A stretch of DNA of 64,000 bases from Hyperoplus lanceolatus. Taxonomy: Eukaryota > Chordata > Actinopteri > Uranoscopiformes > Ammodytidae. Of this stretch, positions 41,495 to 55,220 are shown piece after piece (position 1 is the first letter of the stretch; every line of letters begins with the position of its first letter). The stretch spans positions 9,586,001 through 9,650,000 of the forward strand of contig CM049403.1 of assembly GCA_026929865.2 (NCBI GenBank), given 5' to 3'. The position numbers and the translations under genes are program-made. The notes below the pieces were generated by a model. That model did not search any database. It was not told the DNA's origin and saw only the letters and a list, made by a program, of their open reading frames with translations.

Positions 41495-42060
41495 GTATGT
41501 TAACAAAACATGTTATGTTAATAAGAATTTAAAACATGTACTTAGGCATCAAGGTTTAGAGCTTAATGCGAACATGCTGATGCTGAGCACATATAATGTT
41601 AAACATGTTCCCAACTTAGTACAGCAACAAAAAATACAGCTGAGGCTCATGTGAATGTCTTTGCTTCTGCAGGCATTTGGTCATAAACCAAAACATAATG
41701 TTGACACTGCTCGATGACATGTCAGTTATTAGAGTTGATCCCGAGGAGAACATGAATATGAGCGCCACATTTCACAGCAATCCATCCAATAGCTGTTGAC
41801 ACGTTTCAGTCAAAACCCCAAAATGTCATCCTCAGGGTGGAGCTGGAGATCACCCAAGCCATTAGGTTTCATCCTCGGGGGACCGTGACTGAAGTGTGTG
41901 TGTGTGTGTGTGAAATGGTACGGCCATCAAATGTGGTGAAGATTTTTCATTTGGAACTGAAGTGTTTGACCGACCAATTGGCTGACAGGCAGACATTAAC
42001 CAACCCTTTAGCCATGATGCTATAGAAAAATCATATGTATGAGGCTAATGCTGGCAACAC
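41495..42060. repeat. Teleost interspersed repeat, class uncertain
   Basis: The words CACAGCAATCCATCCAATAG, GTTGACACGTTTCAG, TCATCCTCGGGGGACCGTGA and GACCGACCAATTGGCTGACA, together with GCGAACATGCTGATGCTGAG, follow the order of a very common degenerate fish repeat as I remember it. There is no coding capacity. A (GT)9 run lies inside it. Boundaries are approximate. Confidence 0.6.
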
Positions 42061-43086
42061 AAGTCAAAATTGCATCATAGCACTTCGAATAGACCAAGTT
42101 TTGATCATCACAAATAACTCCTAATCCGGTTAGGGACCTGTTCTTGTAGTCATGCTGTTTTTTTGTTTTATATAGGCAAATCAAAATACCTAAGTTCAAC
42201 AATGTGAAAGGTTTTTGGAATGATGGCAGTGGAGTACTGTAACTGTGTGCCCCTTCAAGTTGTTATATGATTAACCTACTGACAGAACTCTAATGCATTT
42301 GTTATCATGTCATTGTTGACTGATTGCTATTATATAAAGGCTCTGGGGTCCAACTGAAATAAATGGCCATGTATTGGGATCTATGTATGTTCACTGCCTT
42401 TGCAAAAAATAAATGTTGTCCTAATTTTAGAAATATACTGATTCAAAATCATTAATTGAACAAAATGGAGAAAAAGCCATAAATACTGACTTGTGAATTA
42501 CTAGACTAATAGGTCCTTTTTGCCATTAAACAAATTGTTATCTAAAAAAGGAGAGCTGACACTGTTAAATATGAATACTTATTTGAAACAATAACGACAT
42601 AGCATTCTTCCAAATCTCTTGCATAAATTGATGAATGCCATCGATTGTCTGCTCATTCCTCACTCATCGCCTCTTGAAAAAGCCTGGGCAGCACTACAGG
42701 AAGAAAGTCCCTGTCAACAAGTCTCGTTTACACTGCAGTACCAGTGCACTGCACACTGCATATATGCACAAACTGTATATAACTGTAACACACGCACATG
42801 TGGGCATGCACACACACACACACATACAGTACATACATATAGATGAACAGATAAACGCATGTTTTAGGACGATGAAACCAAAGCTGTCTTACTAATTCCC
42901 TGCTAAGAGCAAAAACACCCAATGTAAACAGTGGACAATGCACAACCCAACCCAACACACACACACGCAGGGAATTTCATCATCGTATTGTGCTATGGGA
43001 AACCTGATTCTGAGAAATGGATTATTTTTTCAGTCTCTCTCTGGATGATCTTATCCTGTTGAGATGTTAAGAAGCCAAGTATTGCC

Positions 43087-43087
<1 letters not shown>

Positions 43088-43142
<55 letters not shown>
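43088..43142 (+). repeat. (GT)n microsatellite
   Basis: About 27 GT units, followed by a short interrupted TGCGTGTGCATGTGTG tail. Confidence 0.97.
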
Positions 43143-43147
<5 letters not shown>

Positions 43148-44231
43148 GCATGTGTGGGAATGGCGGGGCCTGTTGCATCCCAATACAGAACTTTCTCTGC
43201 TGATCTGCATAAACCCAGCAAGTGTGCGAGTGGAAAAATTCTCCTCTCCTACAGAGTGAGTGGGCACTGACAGATAGGTATTAATGCTAAGCGTTTTGTG
43301 TTACTGGCCTCAGCGTGATGGATTGAGAGCTCTGCTGGTGGCGCTGGGCGGGTGGGCAGGATGGGAACCGTGTGGGGGGTGAAGCTGGGAGCTCAGACAG
43401 CTTCATGGAAATCTGGGCTTCTGCCAGCGGGGTATAAAGGTTCAGTGTGCGAGCAGTTTCACAGTGCCCCCTTTTCACTCATTCTGTCTCTCTCTATCTC
43501 TCTCCAAAAAGACCTTAAGTCAACACACTGTCAGTCGGCAGGGGGGAGCAGCTTCAACGCTACACCTTCTGCATACTTTCTTGCTTTTTACCGTCACTCC
43601 CAATGTCTCTGCACCTTCATTTTCTGCAGCTCGATCTATTGTTCGGTCGATTTTTAATGGTAATTCTGTTTTGGTGCCAAAAACCTTTTTTTTTGGTTTG
43701 AAACTTGGAACTTTTTCATGCTGCTCTATGTCTAATGTTTGTCTGTTTTGCAAAGTGTTGTACGGGAGGAACAACATTTATTTTTTTAAGTATGCAAGTA
43801 CACAAAAATTGCAATAAAGAACCTTGAAACCTGAACCTTGTTGTTGCAATTCTAAACGTATCCACAATGTAGCAGCCATCCAGAATTATAACTTAGAAGT
43901 ACTGCTGTTAAGCACCAAAGTGTGAAAGGAAACCACCATGTACACGCAGATGCTTGGCATAGTGTTTGTGTGTGTGTGTGTCCAGATATTACAACCTACT
44001 TGTTACGAGAGACGAGACCTTCTTTACCTCATAGATTATAGGTGCTGAGGGACCACATTGCCCCTCCCTTACCCCCACCCTTCCCCCCTTTCTGCCAGAT
44101 GCAAACCTGCACATTATACTTGCGTGTGTGTGTGTGCGCGCATTTCTCTGAGTGTAGTACATCCATTACCTTTGTGAGTCAGTAGGGAGCATAAAGGTGA
44201 ACGTTCGCAGGGGCACTGTGTACTTACTTAC

Positions 44232-44232
<1 letters not shown>

Positions 44233-44265
<33 letters not shown>
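44233..44265 (+). repeat. (GT)n microsatellite
   Basis: About 16 TG units, about 110 bases before a longer array of the same motif. Confidence 0.96.
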
Positions 44266-44268
<3 letters not shown>

Positions 44269-44374
44269 GACTTTATTTTTGCGTGCCTACACATATGTTT
44301 AGCCCTCGCTGTAGCCCCCTTTGCTTCATTAGCAAACAACAAAAGTTTTGAAAAGCAGCGTGTGTGCGAAGGAG

Positions 44375-44482
<108 letters not shown>

Positions 44483-44736
44483 ACAGAGCCAACATGTGGT
44501 TCAGATTTCCTCCGAGGCCACATGGGCAAATATACGGCAAAGGCAGAGATGCTGGAACTCAGTAGGAGGCGCTATGGTTCTGCCAAAAACACACTACAAT
44601 ACTTACACACACTTCTTATTTTTGCTCAGGATGCTTTACGTTAGTGAGTTCTTGTGTTTTTTGGATTTTGAGTGAATGTGTGTTTTATGTAATGGGAACC
44701 AGGCTGTGTACTTTGCTCCGTCTGTGGCATTCTTAC

Positions 44737-44864
44737 CCATGCTCATCTTGATTGGCAGGTTCTCCTTGCTGGCCGTTTCCACAAGTTGCCGACGGACCTC
44801 CATCACGCCCTCTTTATGTTTATTGGTCAGCATGGCCTCCCATAGTGACTGGGCTGCAGGTGAC
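44737..44864 (-). CDS. scfd2: scfd2 coding exon 3 (residues 328-371)
   Basis: This is a 128-base exon on the minus strand with acceptor CTATAG|GTCACC and donor ATGG|GTAAGA. One base completes a Gln codon begun in exon 2; 42 codons follow and one base is left for exon 4. It encodes SLWEAMLTNKHKEGVMEVRR followed by a stretch ending NLPIKMSMG. This is one of the most conserved parts of SCFD2 (human ALWEALLNTKHKEAVMEVRR, from memory). Upstream in the intron, on the coding strand, lies a 17-base C tract followed by a short AC run, ending about 40 bases before the exon; it may add to the polypyrimidine tract. Phase and similarity agree with both flanking exons. Confidence 0.96.
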
Positions 44865-44907
44865 CTATAGGTAAGAACAATCAAACAGCTCGTTAAGATG
44901 TGTGTGT

Positions 44908-44924
44908 GGGGGGGGGGGGGGGGG
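44908..44924 (+). repeat. G17 homopolymer upstream of scfd2 exon 3
   Basis: Seventeen consecutive G lie on the plus strand, which is a C tract on the coding strand, 44 bases from the exon 3 acceptor. Confidence 0.95.
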
Positions 44925-46731
44925 CAAAACAACAGTGTGAAGTTGTTACAGTTATTTCCAGCATGAACAAGCTGAGCAACTGTTGTTGTTCTTGATTCTT
45001 TTTCCGAGAGAGCATAGTATAAACACTAAAAAAAGGACAACATAGACGTGATTGAGTGCTCGTCTCGCTGATAGAGAGCCTGCTGGACCCACTCCCCTGT
45101 GGGACCCCTCACAGGAAAATGCTGAAATTAGCAAAAGGGAACATCAGAAATGTACTCTCAATCCACCTTAAATGTCTGTATGCCACATTCTTCGGGACTG
45201 ATAAGTGCTGTCCCTACAGAGTGTGGACACCCAAGCTCCTCTTGATACCAGCAGTCTCAGTCCCTCGTCTCATTATCCACACAGGTTACGAAACACACTG
45301 ATCCACATCTCTAATGGGAGAATGAAGACAAGGCATGTGTGTCAGATAGACTACTACCATCTGCTATGAGCACGGGAAACTACTTGCAAGTCTTTCCATG
45401 AAACAATCAAAGAATGTTACTGAACTGCAACATAACATACTCCTTTATGTAAATTTAAAGCTATAACATATTTGGTCTCTTCTCAGTTTGTATTCACTTA
45501 GGTGTCTCTCTGTCCGTGCCTTTGACAGCTAGACTGACCTGAGTGGCCATGACCTTGTAGATACTCTTGACCAGTAACTGAAGAAGGGAAAGAGTCGGAG
45601 TGTAAAAGGGGCTCGGGACACAGCGAGGGGAAGGTAGAGAGGGAGGGAGATCGTTGACAAATCCACTCTGTTTTTCTTTCTTTTCTTTGCTTTTTTTTTT
45701 GCTCTTTTTACAACTTTTTTTCGACTCTCGCCTTTTCTCTATTCTAACTGCTGCCATGTGTTTAATATCAGATGTAATCTGTTCCAGACCTTGGGCTGGG
45801 GCTGTAGATGGGGAGGAGAAGGGGCTCACACTGGGACGGCCGCCATCTTCACACTAGAACCAGACACAAAGACCGGCAAACACGACTACAGTACAGAACA
45901 GGACAAGAGTCTAAATTATGAACTGATAGATTAGAAAAAAGAAAGAAAGATATTAGGGATTCATTCATTTGATGAAGACATGCATGTAAAGTTGTGCCTT
46001 GGAGCTATTGGTCAACAGCTCTGAAATTGTATAACTTCTTCAAAACACTTCAGAAAAACACCTCCCATGTACACGATGAAATATTAGAACTTCTACCATT
46101 ACGCAAACGGTGAGGTCCCCGCATGCTTGTCATGGTTGAAATACCAATACAGTGACTTGACCCGGCCATATGTGAGCAGCCATGTGTGCTTGTGCGTGAA
46201 CGTTTGATTGTGTACACATGCATCTGTAGTACAGAATGTTTTTCACACAACGCCTGTGCATCCGTGTGTGATCTTGGAAGACGCAGGGCCCCGGTGGAGT
46301 GTGGATGAAATATGGTTCTTATTTGGCTCTTTGCCTTTCCAAGCTCCAACACATACCCCCCCTCCTTTCCCCACCACCAATCCGATCCCCTGATGCTTTC
46401 CCTAGGCCATTTGGTCAGATGAAGGTTGGGGGGGGGTTTGGAGTTGGGCTGAGAGGTGAGCGGGGTGAGGTTTGTACTGGCGGGGTGTGAGACAGCTCCA
46501 CATAACCAGCCGGGAACCTTGTTGAGTAACTACTCTTCTATGCAAAGGAGAGAGAGAGGGAGGAGGGGAGGGGAGGGTATATGGGGCGCGTGTCTTTGGC
46601 CATCTGTAAACGTTAAGTGCAGTGTGGCTGTGTCTGTTCCAAAGGCTGCTGGGATACAGACTGAAGGGGGCACTCTTGCTCTTGACTTGTGTACACCACC
46701 ACTGAATGCCCCCTCTCTCCAACTGGCTTGC

Positions 46732-46760
46732 TGTGTGTGTGTGTGTGTGTGTGTGTGTGT
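46732..46760 (+). repeat. (GT)n microsatellite
   Basis: About 14 GT units, followed by a G-rich stretch (46761-46796). Confidence 0.95.
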
Positions 46761-46901
46761 TGTGGGTGGGGGGGGAGGGTGAGTGGGGGGGTATTGGGAG
46801 ATTGTGGGCGTGCAAACTAATGTCCAAATTGAATTCCACTGGATGTGTAATGAGTGTGGTGCCATTAAAAGGCAGTTAAGCATCAAGAAGTACTGTAACT
46901 T

Positions 46902-46903
<2 letters not shown>

Positions 46904-46940
<37 letters not shown>
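46904..46940 (+). repeat. (GA)n microsatellite
   Basis: About 18 pure GA units in scfd2 intron 2. Confidence 0.97.
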
Positions 46941-46942
<2 letters not shown>

Positions 46943-48128
46943 TGAGTAAAATACCTCTGACCGTGTGCAAGTCATTAATGACTATGGGGTTTGAGGAGGG
47001 GGGGATAGTTTTACTGGAAGTGTGTGATGCAGCAGAAAAGAATTGCCGCAACCGTTCTGACTCAGGATTTCTTAAATGTACTCCCTATCCCGTGGCCCCC
47101 TACTCAACGGGTCGAACAAGCGTGTGTACGTGTCAACTCATATTTCACTGTTTATTTCTTTACTCTGACTTTGGCCAGCGCACACACACAAACACACACA
47201 TACATGAGTGAGCGTGTACCGCAACATGCAGTATTATTGATATTCATCACATGATTCAGAAGTGAGTCATTCTACATATACAACATTGATGAAATGTCTT
47301 AAGGGTCAGTTTCCCCCCCCAAATGATAAAAAACACATTTTCTCACCCCCATCTAGTCGGGCCTAGTTTTATCATTTTATTTCCCCATTTTGAGATAGTA
47401 TGCGTCTCTGAGATTTCTGCTGCCACCGCAACACAACCGCATTGATTGAATGTATAATCCACTTAAGATGCTGTCAACTGCTTCCTTGGGGGAGTCGTTC
47501 CAGTGTAGAAAGATGATCCAATAAACATTTGATGTCTGGGAATTTGATGATTTTATTCTATTGCTTCTGTTGAGGCAAATTGCTGTTGAATTTTGAATAA
47601 TTTTAGTATTTGCGATGATGAGCACCCCAAATGAAATGAAACCAAAGCAACTTGTATCAAGGTGGCAGAATCCTAGGGGAAAAAAAGATATCTTCCATCT
47701 CTCGATACAAAATACAAACTATCTGCAATGGGTAGAAAATATAGGTGAGAGAATGAAACTCCTTTAACTTCAGTTGGACAGCAGAGAAATGTCATAATAC
47801 ACAGCTCATAAATATCTGACATCGGCTTCTAGCATTTGTCAGAATCTATGTAGGACATCCCCAAAGTACAATATTCTACTGTAAGTTCACGTTAATGCTT
47901 CTATCTTTAATAGTATCGAAAAGACACGCTCAGCAGACTGCAATATCAGGCTGCAAATTGTTTTGTGCACTTTACAACATGTCCACACATGTAACAGATC
48001 TAGCCTAATAGAATTGTGCAAGGTCAGCCCCTGTTCCTCAGAGACTTAATTCATAGTGTGTTTTATTTTTTTGTAATGGGACCAAATACACTGTCGGTTT
48101 CCTGTAAACATCCCTGTGTACATGAGTA

Positions 48129-48130
<2 letters not shown>

Positions 48131-48181
<51 letters not shown>
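48131..48181 (+). repeat. (GA)n microsatellite
   Basis: About 20 GA units, preceded by a short interrupted stretch. Confidence 0.97.
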
Positions 48182-50657
48182 CAGACCTAAACCAGACCTG
48201 GCCTTGAGCGTCTGTGTGTCCTGGCATGGAGGGACAAATGACCGGGCAGATTTATGGGGAGAAAAAGAGGGAGGGGAGTGTTCTGCAGGAAGTGAGGAGA
48301 GGAGTGGAGAAGCTCACTAAAACGTTTAAACACATCAATGCAGTACCAGAAGCTCCCACAGGCCACTATTTCAGTGACCTTACACTTTGTATACAGTATA
48401 TACTAAAAAAGAATAGTAAAATACATCATTGTTAACTCCTTGTGTTTTAGAATTATACAATCTAATTCCAACAGTAGGAAGCTTACTTGAAATATGTGTT
48501 ACGTAAAATGTATGCACCATTTTAACGAAACCCTTTTATTGTTCAACAATGTTATTTAAGCCTGAGTACACAGTTTGCAAAGGTTAATTATGGTTTGATT
48601 TTCACTGTGATATGTTTGGATGATATTGATCAATAAAGTTTTGAGCAGATATACACTCTATAACTTGTAACACATGCAAAAATGTTTTACATTTGATGTT
48701 GGTTGCATTTGTAAAAAATGCAGATACATGAGATAATAATTACAAAACAATGTAGTCTTAAAGAAGCTTTTTTTACCTTCTGCATTGCAGAGAGAATGGT
48801 AAAATGTGTGAGAAGGTGAGATATGAAACAATCGGGGCTGATGCCGGAGTCTCTTCCTCCACTCATGTGTCTTGGCTATAGTTTAGCATTTCAAATCTAA
48901 GCCAGCAGTAGGGGCTCTTTGAAGACGTGAGGCCTGGAGGATGTAAAGCGTCATCTCTCGCTGGGCTTTATCCTCTTTACTGAATAACTGCACGCATGAT
49001 CCCTTCCAAAATAGAAAGTGTGTTTTGTAGTAAAAATCAAATGGACGAGTAGGAGACGCCGGCACACGAGACAGGGTTGATTCCGTTATCTGGGTCTTGA
49101 TGGGAACACGGAGTACAAGTTCTTCAGGTGAAAGTAATCTGTTTGATGGATGTACTGAGGGCTCTCAGCACAAGATACCTTCTACACTGGAGGACAGAAG
49201 ACAATTTAGGAGTGGGAGAAACAGAGACACAACAGCTGAAATGGAGCAGGGCACGTGTCACGCTTTCTAAAACCCTTAACATGAGGCTCAATCCCTGCAT
49301 CTCCTATACACAACTATCATCAAAATCCAACCGATATAAACTATATTTTGTCATAGACCTTTGGGGAAGTCTTGATAAAAATCAGTGTGGTGAATTATAA
49401 GATGAAAGCAAACCAAACAGTGTTGAACTTGCACTGACGCACAGAGGGAGAGCCGGTTCTCCTCTTCAAACTATTGAATCGGGACAATTTCGGTTTGATC
49501 TTCACTCTGTGTTTGAAATAATGACACGGTATGCCAGGCGCGTAGCTAGGACTCCCATCAAGTGATAAGCTTTGTTCTAGAAAAATCACTTTTCTTCTCT
49601 GGCCATGACTTCCCGTTTGGTGTAACAAACACACATTACGTACCGCAATTCATCTTCCTGACAAATAATGTGCGAGTGTAATATAAAAAGAAGTTGGTGT
49701 AAAAATTGAATTTTTATCAAGATACAAAGTAAAGACATTAGGTGAAAAACCATATCCTCTGTAAATAACCACTGTTCAAACAAAACAATTTGAACAGCTC
49801 TGTATGGAAACTCACACTATACTGTAATTGATGATTGCTTGTTGTTAGGCCTATAAATCACTTGAAGGACTTTCCTTTCAGGCATAAGTAAGAATAGAAT
49901 AGCAAAAACAATGGAACCACCATATGAATGAATGTGGCCAGTTTCCATCGCCCTTTTTTAATGCTTGGTGGGGTAAAGACAGGGTTAGCTTTCCTCAGCT
50001 GTCTGTCATCTCCTCTCCACTCTCCACAATATACTATCGCTGGTCTAAAAGAAAAAAGAAAATGTTTTCCCATAGAGCCTGAACTCAAATAAGCGTGCAT
50101 GTCTTTTTTGTTCATGCTCATATTTCCCATGCTCAGACAGAAATAGGTGTTTTTTTCCTCCCTTGTTCCTTGGTGGTACGGGTGTTGGATCTTAAGGCTA
50201 GATTTAAGGGAGATGGCAGCCTTGCAGTATGTTTTTCCCGCGACAGGGTGTGGTCGGTTGCTCTGCCTGGCTCAGGGCTCAGGAGCTCCTGAGGCAAAAG
50301 GCCCCAGAGCACCTTGGCCACCCATACTCGGGTTCTGCCCACATGACACACACACACACACACTCCCACCGCAGGATCAAGGTCGACGGCAGCCAGATGA
50401 CGGGGGCAGCAGGGTTCAAGTCTGAGACTGAGGGAAAACTTGGTGCCCTCTGCCAATGGGGTTCATATGTCCTGCTGCTGGATCAGAGGGGCCCGTGCAG
50501 CCAAGCACAGCAAATTATACAGACTGGGCTGGAAGGTACCTGACCACAAACACAAACACACACACACAAAATAACACATCCAGTGCCACTTTCACTCAAC
50601 ATCCTTCTACTGTATGTACAGTAATGGCTGTAAAAGAATGTCATAGAACAAGCAGAA

Positions 50658-50758
<101 letters not shown>

Positions 50759-52504
50759 AAAAACTATACTTTTTCCCTGGCATAATTACTAGAACCACAG
50801 AGTGAAAGTTAGGTTGTAGGATAAGGAGAAATTCACACCAGGTTATGAAGGACAATACAGCAGTAATTGCAGAGTAAGTGTAGGGTCTTGCCAGGAGAGC
50901 TAGAATCAACAACCACCCACAGAATGTTTAAGACACACTAATCTACAAAAATATCCTGGAATTACTGAGGGAAATATCACACAAATGGGTCCAAATTAGG
51001 CCCACGCCTAATATTTAAAAGGCTTCAACAGGTCTACACAACAAAACCAATCAAAACACACTGTGGTCTGCGCTAAATATAGCTCAACAAATCATAGGTG
51101 TATAAACATCCAGTAGGAGGGAATTTATTATATAGACAATCAAACCACAAAGAGCCAGTAGGGTCTGGTGCTTTGCACAGTTCACATCCTGAAAAGAAAA
51201 CAATCCATTTTAGAAACGTGTGCTTTTGTATTTTTGGGGGAGAATTTGTAAAGATTAATGCTTCAGAGATGTAAACGTATAAAAGAAAGCATTTACGGAG
51301 CATGTCTCGGAGTTGATTGACATGAACTGTGCCTGTGGTGTGCTGTGCAATTGAAAGCCGTTAAATAAAGTGTCAACTCTATCGGGCTTCTTTCTCGCTG
51401 TGACTCCGCAGCACTTCAATTTCCCAAACATCTTTGATAAGGTTCAACCCGGGTCATCTGCTCAGAGATAGCACAGGCAATAACACTGGATGGCCCCGAT
51501 CAAACAGGCTCTCCATACAAACACAGCACCCGCCACCGCAGCACTGATTGATTTCTTTTCAGCTACACTTCTGTCCAAGAACTTAAACATGATATCTGAT
51601 TCGAGATTGCAAATATTGCCGCTGGGGCCTCAGCACACCAATTCCTCCTTAGTGGCCTACAATTTAATATACCTATCCATCATCATACACTTTCTTTAAA
51701 GACAGACATTGTGAGAGGGTAAGCTTGTAGCTGCAGCATCGAACACACAATATAAAGCATCCCATCCGCTCACAGAGACTACTCGGCTGTTTTTTCTGCA
51801 ACTGCGATATTCAAAACAGCGACAGTGACTTGAGACATGCCCTTGTGGGTGTATTGTAGGTCTGTGGTTGTCGTGCCCCAGACTTGAGCCCCACATCCGA
51901 GGGTCGGTGCAACCTGCCCCTGCTGCGCTCACATTATCTGCTACAGTAAACACTGTGTAAACAGCACTGACTAGAAGGATATCAGACTGGTTCCATTACA
52001 ACAGAACCTCCCACCTAGCTCCTGCTGCATTCAATAAGCCTGTTTATGAACGCAGGCAGACGTACTGCATGACAGCTCCAGCCCACAAAACTCTTCTCTC
52101 TAGTCAAAGCCTTTTCCTCCTGCAAACCACATAAAGAGGGGGGGGGGGGCAAAGCAGGAGTGGAACACATGATGTAGGGCTAATCCCTGCCATGTACAAC
52201 AGCCCCACCACAGGCGCCTAACACGTGCATCTACATAGGCCAAGGCTACAGCTAGGCTTCACTGAACTGCTGGCACCCCAATGCTGGTCATGTGCCACTC
52301 AACTCACTCAGTGGGGGGCTGCCTCTGGCTGCCGGTCAGTGTGCATTTGTGCATATACAGTGTGTTTAGCCAGGTGGGGAAGGTGTATGTAAAATGCATA
52401 TAGTGGTTGTGTCACTGGTAGGGATGGGTTCCAATAGCCAGTTCTATTTTGGATCCAGTTCAGAGTTGGTAAGATACCACGATTTGTTGATCTCTTGTTT
52501 ATCC

Positions 52505-52572
52505 CATTGATGCCTGATGCTGCGCGACAGACAGGAGATACGTGTTGCACTGTGCAGCATCAGGCATCAATG
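52505..52572. repeat. Inverted repeat able to form a 21-bp stem with a 26-base loop
   Basis: CATTGATGCCTGATGCTGCG at 52505 is matched by its inverted copy ending at 52572, with a single mismatch near the loop. It could be the core of an unrecognised mobile element whose left end is the TAGGGATGGGTT motif near 52421. Confidence 0.85.
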
Positions 52573-52927
52573 CATGATACTTAGCGGAACAATCCCACAT
52601 ATATTTTTCAACTTTGATGATTTAATTCTCCACCAAACAAACTGGAATAAGATAAATGCTACGTAACCCTAGTCAGTATGCAAAAATGTACCCCAGTTTT
52701 TTTAATAAGATATGAATAAGTTATATGTAAATATTGAATGGGGAGGCAGGTAAGAAAAGGTTTCCCATGCTCCTTGTTAACTGAAGTAATCATCCTGGAT
52801 AGCATTTGAACATTAACACATACTGTAGACAGACAATTGTTCACACTGACATTCACACCTTTACAATTTATAACTTACTCAATTGAACCTAAACTGCATG
52901 TTCAGTCAGAAGAAAACACAGAGGAAC

Positions 52928-53297
52928 AAGCCTTTCACACCGCAGCAAAATCGGAGCCGGTTCCGGGCTAGTTCGGAGCTAGAACCAGTGTTTTGGTTTC
53001 ACAACGCCAGAGAGCCGGCTCCGGCCTGTAAGGACCGGTTCAACTCCAACCCCAGGATTGAGCTGGGCTTGAGGTAAGAACTGCCTGCATCGTTAGCCAC
53101 AAGAGCAGCGGCATTGGGCGACGTACACACACATTTTACAGTGACGTCATGACGTTGCTCTCTTGCCGGCTCCATGGCTGGCTCTGGTCATTGTGAAACC
53201 AAACGGTTCATAACTGGGATAAGGCTGTAACCAGTTTTGAACTGGCCCCAGCACCAGCCCGGAACTGGCTCATGGTTCTTTTTGGTGTGAAAGGCCT
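52928..53297. mobile_element. hAT-like MITE
   Basis: The terminal inverted repeat includes CCTTTCACACC at the left and GGTGTGAAAGG at the right. Flanking 8-base direct repeats are imperfect (AGAGGAAC and AGGAGAAC). The interior repeats GGTTC/GAACC and AGCCGG-type words and is GC-richer than the intron. The size (370 bases) and 8-base duplication fit hAT-like non-autonomous elements. Confidence 0.7.
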
Positions 53298-53689
53298 AGG
53301 AGAACATGCAAAGCACACACAGAGAGGCCATCCCTGGTCCTGGACATGTTGTTCTTTTTGTAAATGTATTTTATCTTAATCAAATTATTTGAACAATGAG
53401 TTGCAAACTACTGAAATGATCCTTTCTGAAAGGCTACTAATATGATTCTGCAGTAAGAGAGGAATTGCTGTCTGTCAAGTGATGTATGTGTTTTCCACTT
53501 CACACAAAGTCGGCCACAGAAAGTCAGTAGCCAGACAGAAAAATACCCGGTAACTGTCTGACACAACAGGTGAGATCTTTTGTCTTTTCCTGCTGTGAAA
53601 TTCACTTATATTCACTATTAAAAATGCAATGAACTGAAAAACAGTACATGATTGATGATAATAATAAATAAATATTTATAAATAATAAA

Positions 53690-53912
53690 TATTTTTATTT
53701 TTTGTTATGGAAAAGGGGTAGGATTAAATAAGTGTATACTTCTTCCTGCTCCTTTTCAGGCATATCTCAGCAATACAGATAATTTGTTTCTTTTATTTAT
53801 TTTTATTTTTTTGTGAAAACATCATTTTTGTTTATTGTATTTCCATGCTTTTCATTTTGTTTTGTATCACAGATATGTCTGAAATAAATTGAATCAAATC
53901 AAATCAAAAAAA
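53690..53912 (+). mobile_element. 3' end of a non-LTR retrotransposon (LINE)
   Basis: The segment containing GGGGTAGGATTAAATAAGTG, ACTTCTTCCTGCTCCTTTTC and the ending GAAATAAATTGAATCAAATC resembles the 3' tail shared by many teleost LINE copies. It ends in short AATCA repeats. The copy is heavily 5'-truncated and has no coding capacity. Confidence 0.65.
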
Positions 53913-54003
53913 TTGTGAATGAAAAATATTACAAGGGTAGAGATGGGAGGTACAATTGCTGATTATTATTTTGGTGGAAAAAACTATTCAGAAAAAAAGT
54001 TTA

Positions 54004-54472
54004 AAAGGTGAAGTGTTAAATCGCTCCTTATTCATACAGTGATCACTTACATAATGTGCGCGTTTCATAAAGCCGATCTCTCAGTCAGCTGCTTTGCATG
54101 TAATCGGCGAATAAACTTATTGGAGAATCCCGAAATTTTTATCCAATCAGAAGAGAGAACGCTACAAACCGACACTCGTCTCACTCATATATAGTATATA
54201 CACTCCATGGTCTCACTGCCGGTGCACGCCAGAGCAACAGATGGGTGAATGTGTATGCGCCTACAATGGCGGAGCTGGTAAAAATCCTTCCCAATGTCTG
54301 TTTTGATGGTTTTTATCATGTTTTATCACACTTTTGGATCTGAGATGACGCTACATAACTTGCTGCTTGCAGTGCATTAATGTAGTGACGTAGGGACGAG
54401 CGAGGGGACTGCTAACTGCAGTAACGGACAGGAAGTTAGCTAAAAGAACCATTCCGCTTCCAGCACCTTTAA
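54004..54472. mobile_element. Possible MITE with AAAGGTG-type ends
   Basis: The left end reads TTTAAAAGGTG and the right end CACCTTTAAA, an inverted pair of about 10 bases typical of short fish DNA elements. Little further inverted similarity is seen inside. The interior contains CpG-rich patches unlike the surrounding A/T-rich intron. Support is weak. Confidence 0.35.
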
Positions 54473-55220
54473 ATTGTGGAACACGATTTCCTAGAGCCAG
54501 TTTCTTCAAATGTTTTGTTTTATGTGACCAACAACAATTCAAAAACACAAGGAATTTAATTTAACGTTAGGGAGAAATGTGTCACATTTAGGAGAGCTTG
54601 GAACCATAAAATATTTCCTTTGGACATAGTAGGTCAATCGACTAATCAGTTAATATACCAATCCTTGCAGCTCTAGTACAGATTAAAAATCATATTCCAT
54701 TTGATCCAGACGGGAACAGCATTACTCAGTACATGTCTAAAGTCCCTAAAATTGGCCCTTTGAACATATGTTAAGTGTCAAATTGGGTGCTAGACAACAC
54801 AATGAGAAGCACCACCAGATATCTGCACAAACGAATGATGTACATGAACAAAACAGATCAATATAACTTGAATATATAAACCAAAGCATTTGAGTTGAAA
54901 TGCATTAATATAGGTACGGCACGTTTTGGTAAAGTAAAACCTGCAAACTTCTCGTTCCAGCAAAACACTTTTTCCTATTTTTTTTCTATTTTTTCTGTTC
55001 TTTACTTGAGTGTTTTTGTTGATAAAACAGTTGTTTGATGAATAACCAATACGAATACAAAAGTTCTACTCCTGCAACGACTAATAGAACGTTTAATCCA
55101 AGTCTCCCAAAGAGGTGATAATGAAAGTTGTTAGTGCATACTGTAAAACAGCAACTAAATCAAGAAAATTACTATTGCTAGATAAACAGCCCAAAAAACT
55201 ATCAATAGAGATGCACTCAC

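Noticed and set aside
46530..47051. A 173-codon minus-strand open stretch
   Set aside because: It runs through (GA)n and (GT)n tracts translated as SLSLSL and HTHTHT; no family similarity.
50140..50545. Possible coding exon in a GC-rich patch of intron 2
   Set aside because: Frames on both strands lack recognised domains, and the segment includes a CA run. It may be a degenerate repeat but I could not identify it.
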